Source of the DNA: Sphingomonas sp. PL-96
Lineage (GTDB): Bacteria > Pseudomonadota > Alphaproteobacteria > Sphingomonadales > Sphingomonadaceae
Direction of reading: 5' to 3'
NCBI RefSeq assembly: GCF_020707215.1
Contig: NZ_JAJFET010000009.1
Location: 95,748-159,747 of the forward strand
DNA: 64,000 bases
The stretch's first letter is position 1, and each line of letters opens with the position of its first letter. Shown piece after piece: positions 59,324 through 64,000 of this stretch. Made by a program: the position numbers and the translations under genes. The notes beneath the pieces are model-generated. The model was given only the letters and a program-made list of their open reading frames with translations, searched no databases and was not told where the DNA came from.

Positions 59324-61654
59324 TCAGCGGAACTTGCCGCTGAGCGAGACGCCGATGACGCGCGGTTCGTTGAACACCGCGGCCATGTAGTTCTCGATCA
59401 CGCCCTTCAGGTTCTTCTCGTTCGTGATGTTGCGGGCGAAGGCTGCCAGCTCCCAGGCGTCGTCGGGCGCCGCATAGCCGATCTTCAGACCGCCTTCGAA
59501 GTTGCCGTTCGCGGTGAACTCCTTGGTCCGGTAGAGCACGAACTGGGTGTAGCCCTGCAGATTCCAGTCGGTCGAGATGAACGCGCGGCCGCCGTCCGAG
59601 AGCGGCTGGTCATAGCGAGCGGTCAGGTCGAGGTTGTATTCCGGCGCGTTCGGCAGCGGCTCGCCGTCGATCTGGGCGAAGACGTTGGTGCCGCGGGTGA
59701 TGGTCGGGTTTTCGACGGTGCAGACGACCTGCCCGTTGAGCGCGCAGACCTGAGCATAGACGTTCTTGTCCTTGATCTCGCTATGCAGCCAGCTTGCGCC
59801 CAGGCCGATGGTGAGGTTGGGGACCGGACGCCAGGTCGCCTCGGCCTCGGCGCCATAGGCCTCTGCCTTGTCGGCGTTGAACAGCACGCCATTGCCGTTC
59901 ACGTCATTGCCGTTCAGCTGGATGTCGCTGACGCGATAGGCAAAGACGGTGGCGTTGAGCTGCAGCGTGTTGTCGAACAACCGGCTCTTCACGCCGGCTT
60001 CCCACGACAGGTTGCTCTCGGACTCCGCGGTGGTGAAGTCCGCGTTGAACACCGCCGAGCGCCCCTGGATGGTGGGCCCGCGAAAGCCGCGGGCGACGCG
60101 CGTGTAGAGGCTGACGTCGGGGCTCACCCCATAGAGCAGGCTCACGTCCCAGCTCGGCTCGGTGTTGGACAGGCGCACATGGGTGCGGCCGCGATAGGTG
60201 ACGGCGCCAGCCGCGGTGTCCGCGGTCTTGAGCAGGTCCGTGACCTTGGTGTCCTTGGTGATGCGGCCGCCGGCGGTCAGCGTCAGGTCGGGCACCAGCT
60301 CGTAGCTTACCTGGCCGAAGCCCGCCCAGGACGTGTTGACGTTGTGCAGCCGCACCCAGTTGTTGGGGTTACGGGCCGATGTCGTCAGGAAGTACGCGCG
60401 CTGATAGAAGTCGGTGATGTCGCGGCTGTCGAAATACATGCCGCCGACCTGCCAGGTGAAGCGCCCGTCGCCCGAACTCGCGAGGCGCACTTCCTGCGTC
60501 CACTGATCGAGGTCGCGCAGATTGCCCTGTGACTCGCCATAGCCGTTGGCGACGCCGCCCACCGGGAAGTTGACCGCGGCACCGCCGTCGGTATCGCCGC
60601 GGCTGTAGCCCGAGCTGGTCTCATAGGCGGTGATCGAGGTCAGCGTCGCGCCGCCCAAGTCGTAGCTCGCCTTCAGCGACGCACCATAGGTGTCGTACGC
60701 CTGGGGATTGTTGTTCGCCTCGTCATAGGCGACGCGGGTGCGCGGCTCGTCCGAGACGTCGTTCGAGCCCTTGGTCAGCGCGCCGCGATGGAACAGCGTC
60801 GAGGTGCCCTTATAGGAGCGGACATGGCCCGACGCTTCGAACGACAGGCGCTCGGTCGGCGTGAACAGCAGCTGGACGCGGACGTTACGGTCGTCATAGC
60901 CGCCCATCGCGTTCTTCATCGGCACGGGCGTGCTGTCGGCGCTGGGGCCGGCATAGACGTTGTCGACCCAGTTTGCGCGGTGCTGGAGCAGGGTGGAGAC
61001 CCGCACGGCCAGCACGTCGGGGACGATCGCGCCGCCGACGCCGGCGTCCATGCTCACCGTGCCATAGCTGCCGGCGCTCAGCTGCGCGCGGCCCTGGAAA
61101 TCCTGGGTGGGCTTGTAGGTATCGAACTTGATGATGCCGGCCGTCGTGTTGCGGCCGAACAGCGAGCCCTGCGGCCCGCGCAGCACCTCGACCTGCTGGA
61201 CGTCGAACACGGGGTTCGACTTCAGGATGACGTGTTCGAGGACGACATCGTCCTGCACGATCGACACCGGCTGCGAGGCGCCCAGGTAAAAGTCGATGTT
61301 GCCGAGGCCGCGGATGTAGAAGCGCGGGAAGATGCGGCCGGTCGTGGTCTCGACATAGAGGCTCGGCACGCGGCCCGACAGCGCCAGCAGCGTGTCGTCG
61401 CCGCCTGCCTGGAAGTCACGCAGGCTGTCGCCGCCCAGCACCCCGACCGAGATCGGCACGCGCTGCAGGTTCTGCTCGCGGCGTTCGGCGGTCACGATGA
61501 TCTCGCCCAGCGCGTCCCCCGACGCGTCGGCCTGGGCCTGCGAGGTGGCGTCCATCGCCGGCTGCGCATCCTGCGCCAGCGCCGGCGCGGCTGCCAGGAT
61601 GAGTGCCGTCGGTGCCGCGCCGATCAGAGCCGCCACCTTGTTCCAGTTCCGCAA
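59324..61654 (-). CDS. TonB-dependent receptor (second)
   Basis: A 776-aa receptor with signal peptide (MRNWNKVAALIGAAPTALIL ending ALAQ), TonB box GEIIVTAERREQNLQRVP, plug domain with RFYIRGLGNIDFYLGA and EVLRGPQGSLFGRNTTAGII, and a barrel ending in VSLSGKFR. The IVTA-RREQ-LQ-VP and GPQGTLFGRN motifs belong to the large sphingomonad receptor group for siderophores or hydrophobic and aromatic compounds, unlike the GH76 receptor above. No co-transcribed enzyme reveals the substrate. Confidence 0.92.
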   Translation of the reverse strand: MRNWNKVAALIGAAPTALILAAAPALAQDAQPAMDATSQAQADASGDALGEIIVTAERREQNLQRVPISVGVLGGDSLRDFQAGGDDTLLALSGRVPSLYVETTTGRIFPRFYIRGLGNIDFYLGASQPVSIVQDDVVLEHVILKSNPVFDVQQVEVLRGPQGSLFGRNTTAGIIKFDTYKPTQDFQGRAQLSAGSYGTVSMDAGVGGAIVPDVLAVRVSTLLQHRANWVDNVYAGPSADSTPVPMKNAMGGYDDRNVRVQLLFTPTERLSFEASGHVRSYKGTSTLFHRGALTKGSNDVSDEPRTRVAYDEANNNPQAYDTYGASLKASYDLGGATLTSITAYETSSGYSRGDTDGGAAVNFPVGGVANGYGESQGNLRDLDQWTQEVRLASSGDGRFTWQVGGMYFDSRDITDFYQRAYFLTTSARNPNNWVRLHNVNTSWAGFGQVSYELVPDLTLTAGGRITKDTKVTDLLKTADTAAGAVTYRGRTHVRLSNTEPSWDVSLLYGVSPDVSLYTRVARGFRGPTIQGRSAVFNADFTTAESESNLSWEAGVKSRLFDNTLQLNATVFAYRVSDIQLNGNDVNGNGVLFNADKAEAYGAEAEATWRPVPNLTIGLGASWLHSEIKDKNVYAQVCALNGQVVCTVENPTITRGTNVFAQIDGEPLPNAPEYNLDLTARYDQPLSDGGRAFISTDWNLQGYTQFVLYRTKEFTANGNFEGGLKIGYAAPDDAWELAAFARNITNEKNLKGVIENYMAAVFNEPRVIGVSLSGKFR

Positions 61655-61773
61655 AGCTGTTCCTCCCTATAGTGCGCCGCCTCTTCTGTGTTGTTCTTGG
61701 GCGACGCGGGCGCTCTGCTACGCACGTTCGATGAAATTGTGATGACGGCTCCGAACCTATTCGCCCGTTTTGC

Positions 61774-62694
61774 TCACGGATAGCGGACGGGGCGGGGATC
61801 GGCGGGCAGCGGGATGAACTCCTGCTCGCCGGGCACATGAGCGAAACGGTCCTCGCGCCAGTCGGCCTTGGCCTGCTCGATCCGGTCTTCGCGCGACGAC
61901 ACGAAGTTCCAGAAGATGTGGCGGCGTTCGGGGAAGGGCTCGCCGCCGATCAGCATCAGCCTCGCACCCTGGGGCGCGTGGACGATGATCTCGGCGCCCG
62001 GCTTGAACACCACCAGCTCGCCGGTCGCAAAGCCGCCGGTCTGGCCGACCACCTCGATCGCACCGGCAACGACATAGATGGCGCGTTCGACATGCTCGCC
62101 CTTCAGCTGGTAGCGCGCGCCGGTGCCAAGCTGAATGTCGGCATAGACCAGGTCGGAAAAGGCCTTCACCGGCGAACGCAGCCCGTCGGAGGTGCCGGCG
62201 ATCAGCGTCAGGCGCGTGCCCGCGTCCTCGATCACCGGAATATCGGCCGCCTTGTAGTGGGCGAACTCGGGGGCTGCCTCCTCCTGGTCCGCGGGCAGCG
62301 CCAGCCACGTCTGCAGGCCGAACAGCCCGCCCCCGGCGGCGCGAGTTTCCGGGCCGGCGCGTTCCGAATGGACGATGCCGGAGCCCGCCGTCATCCAATT
62401 GACCTCGCCCGGCCGGATCGCCTGCACCGAGCCCACGCTGTCGCGGTGCAGAATCTCGCCTTCGAGCAGATAGGTGACGGTCGCGAGGCCGATGTGGGGA
62501 TGAGGGCGCACGTCCAGCCCCTCGCCACCGCGAAACGCCGCCGGGCCCATCTGGTCGAAGAAAATGAACGGACCCACCATGCGGCGATGCGCGGAAGGCA
62601 GCGCGCGGCGCACGGTGAAGCCGTCGCCAAGGTCGCGGACCGGCGGCAGGATGACCTGCTCGACGCCTTCGATATCGCTGGATCGGATGGACAT
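61774..62694 (-). CDS. Pirin-family protein (larger paralogue)
   Basis: A 306-aa bicupin: metal-binding block [20 protein letters not shown] followed by [33 protein letters not shown] and a pirin C-terminal cupin ([20 protein letters not shown], ending RPVRYP). Pirins bind Fe or Zn through the HPHIG and HxE motifs; some have quercetinase activity. It follows the other pirin on the same strand, separated by 52 bases containing a strong hairpin. Confidence 0.87.
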   Translation of the reverse strand: MSIRSSDIEGVEQVILPPVRDLGDGFTVRRALPSAHRRMVGPFIFFDQMGPAAFRGGEGLDVRPHPHIGLATVTYLLEGEILHRDSVGSVQAIRPGEVNWMTAGSGIVHSERAGPETRAAGGGLFGLQTWLALPADQEEAAPEFAHYKAADIPVIEDAGTRLTLIAGTSDGLRSPVKAFSDLVYADIQLGTGARYQLKGEHVERAIYVVAGAIEVVGQTGGFATGELVVFKPGAEIIVHAPQGARLMLIGGEPFPERRHIFWNFVSSREDRIEQAKADWREDRFAHVPGEQEFIPLPADPRPVRYP

Positions 62695-62715
62695 GGGGGG
62701 CTCCTGCTAAAAGGA

Positions 62716-62739
62716 TCCGCCGGGCCGGAGCCCGGCGGA
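62716..62739 (-). terminator. Hairpin between the two pirin genes
   Basis: TCCGCCGGGC/GCCCGGCGGA is a perfect 10-bp stem with a 4-base loop. On the minus strand it lies 7 bases after the stop of the 232-aa pirin and is followed by TCCTTTT, a fair terminator tail, so the two pirin genes may be partly uncoupled. Confidence 0.65.
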
Positions 62740-62746
62740 GAAGGGG

Positions 62747-63445
62747 TCAGGCAGCGTCGACCAGAACGATCTCGCTGTCCTCGATCGCCCTGACGGTGAA
62801 CGCGTCGAGATCGCGGATGGCGACGCCGTCGCGGGCATTCGCGCGCTGGCCGTCGACCTCGATCGCACCGGTGGCGGGCACCAGATAGCCGCGGCGATCC
62901 TTGCCGAGCGGGTAGCGGATGCTCTCCCCCGCCTTCAGCGAGGCGCCGACCACCCGCGCGTCGGTGCGGATCGGCAGCGCGTCACCGTCCTCGGCAAAGC
63001 CCGACGCCAGGGTGACGAACCGGCCGGAGCGTTCGCCCTTGGGGAAGGGGCGGGCACCCCAGCTCGGCTTCTCGCCGGTGCGGGTCGGGAGAATCCAGAT
63101 CTGGAAGATCCGGGTGGTCACGTCCTCCATGTTGTATTCGGCATGGGCGATGCCGGTGCCGGCGGACATCACCTGCACGTCGCCCGCCTCGGTCCGGCCC
63201 TGGTTGCCGAGATTGTCCTGGTGGGTGATGGCGCCTTCGCGGACATAGGTGATGATCTCCATGTCGCGATGCGGGTGCGGCGGAAAGCCGGACTGCGGCG
63301 CGATGGTGTCGTCGTTCCAGACGCGCAAGCTCCCCCAGCTCTCCCGCGCCGGATCATAATAGTTGGCAAAGGAGAAATGGTGCTTGGCGTCGAGCCAGCC
63401 GTGGTTGGCACCGCCGAGGCTCGAAAAGGGGCGAAGTTCGATCAT
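62747..63445 (-). CDS. Pirin-family protein (232 aa)
   Basis: A 232-aa pirin: FPPHPHRDMEIITYVREGAI (metal-site HPHRD), then HQDNLGNQGRTEAGDVQVMS, AGTGIAHAEYN, with the short C-terminal cupin (IEVDGQRANARDGVAIRDLD, IVLVDAA). This matches the YhhW/YhaK-type pirins, which can oxidise quercetin. ATG 63445 is preceded by GGAG; the open frame extends upstream but without a better start. Divergent from the LysR gene 109 bases away. Confidence 0.88.
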   Translation of the reverse strand: MIELRPFSSLGGANHGWLDAKHHFSFANYYDPARESWGSLRVWNDDTIAPQSGFPPHPHRDMEIITYVREGAITHQDNLGNQGRTEAGDVQVMSAGTGIAHAEYNMEDVTTRIFQIWILPTRTGEKPSWGARPFPKGERSGRFVTLASGFAEDGDALPIRTDARVVGASLKAGESIRYPLGKDRRGYLVPATGAIEVDGQRANARDGVAIRDLDAFTVRAIEDSEIVLVDAA

Positions 63446-63554
63446 CTCGTGTCTCCTGCACCGGATGGGTCCGGCTTGTTGCCAAGAGAGATAGCGTGCC
63501 TCGACATGTTCGATCAGTCGGATAAAGTGCGGGGCATCGTTCGATGGAGTTGAA

Positions 63555-64000
63555 ATGGCGAACCCCGGCACGCCGACGCTGGATCAACTGCGCGTCTTTC
63601 TGGCGGTGGTCGAGACGGGGAGCTTCGCCGCGGCCGGGCGCCGGCTCAACCGCGCGGTGTCGGTCATCAGCTATGGCATCGGCAATCTGGAGGAACAGCT
63701 GGGGCTGAGCCTGTTCGACCGGGAGGGGACGCGCAAGCCGCAGCTGACCGAGGCGGGGCGTGCGGTGCTGACGGAGGCACGCGGCATCGCGCAAGGCGTC
63801 GACGAGCTGCGCGCCAAGGTGAAGGGGCTGCTGGAAGGGTTGGAGGCGGAGGTCCACCTGGCGGTCGACGTGATGCTGCCGGCCGAGCGGCTGGGGCGGA
63901 TCCTGCGCGAGTTCGCGGTTGCCTTTCCTACCGTTTCGCTGCGCCTGCATGTCGAGGCGCTGGGCGGAGTTGCCGCGCTGGTACTGGACGGCAAGGCGGG
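63555..64000 (+). CDS. LysR-family regulator, 3' end outside window
   Basis: The first 148 residues are present: a LysR winged helix (LDQLRVFLAVVETGSFAAAG, RRLNRAVSVISYGIGNLEEQ, LGLSLFDREGTRKPQLTEAG), then the beginning of the effector domain (VHLAVDVMLPAERLGRILRE). GGAG lies 6 bases before ATG 63555. Its divergent position suggests it controls the pirin pair, a common arrangement. Confidence 0.9.
   Translation, partial: MANPGTPTLDQLRVFLAVVETGSFAAAGRRLNRAVSVISYGIGNLEEQLGLSLFDREGTRKPQLTEAGRAVLTEARGIAQGVDELRAKVKGLLEGLEAEVHLAVDVMLPAERLGRILREFAVAFPTVSLRLHVEALGGVAALVLDGKA

Overview
The window is high-GC alphaproteobacterial DNA, most probably from a Sphingomonas or a close relative in the Sphingomonadaceae. 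I infer this from the combination of large TonB-dependent receptors beside glycosidase and sugar-porter genes, small sphingomonad-type hypotheticals (a DUF6771-like protein, a 68-aa protein starting MIKSERDYFYSRAE), an EcfG-like ECF sigma factor, membrane-bound PQQ glucose dehydrogenase, YsnF/DUF2382 stress proteins and a NodT-type tripartite efflux operon. No rRNA or tRNA gene was recognised. The window starts inside an alpha/beta hydrolase gene and ends inside a LysR gene.

Layout. 0-5.2 kb: secreted hydrolase (partial), Crp/Fnr regulator, MHS-type transporter and an NHL-propeller/LytM fusion. 5.2-13.2 kb: an accessory island of small genes, mostly on the minus strand, many in 4-bp overlaps, with clear gene remnants. 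13.2-17.2 kb: VOC protein, sugar porter and EamA transporter divergent from a LacI regulator, with a perfect 16-bp palindrome between them. 17.4-23.7 kb: a PAS-PAS-PAS-LuxR regulator, two YsnF-type proteins around an OmpA-domain protein, a CPA1 antiporter and a manganese catalase; this reads as a general-stress block. 23.9-31.2 kb: a GH1-like/reductase fusion, a subtilase, and a possible small-molecule locus made of an ATP-grasp/PLP-decarboxylase fusion, a transglutaminase-like protein and a divergent 2OG-Fe(II)-type oxygenase. 31.2-35.9 kb: a DUF421/unknown/DUF421 membrane operon, SelO, an SGNH-like protein and small proteins. 36.0-37.3 kb: a decayed copy of the 6.5-8.6 kb island module beside a serine-recombinase remnant. 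37.3-40.9 kb: a four-gene Mla-type lipid-transport operon. 40.9-45.3 kb: esterase, glucose dehydrogenase, EcfG-like sigma factor. 45.5-50.2 kb: TetR/MFS/HlyD/NodT efflux operon. 50.3-53.2 kb: TetR, SDR and type II NADH dehydrogenase. 53.3-61.7 kb: a sugar porter, GH76-type mannanase and TonB receptor cluster, a small lipoprotein and a second TonB receptor. 61.8-64 kb: two pirins and a divergent LysR.

The most unusual content is a three-gene cassette present three times. Its order on the minus strand is: a lipoprotein of about 170 aa; a 282-aa membrane protein with Gly/Ala-rich hydrophobic segments; and a membrane protein of 144-175 aa whose start overlaps the preceding stop by 4 bp. Copy 1 (8362-6529) is intact. 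Copy 2 (11737-9934) carries an in-frame TAA at codon 35 of the 282-codon gene. Copy 3 (36795-35969) has two deletions that fuse the lipoprotein gene to the end of the 282-codon gene, with one endpoint at a shared 10-bp sequence. In all three the last small membrane gene stays open. That pattern fits a membrane-active toxin with a retained immunity protein, which is a hypothesis. A HEPN-like RX4H protein lies between copies 1 and 2, and zinc-ribbon remnants and a recombinase remnant lie at copy boundaries, consistent with repeated rearrangement.
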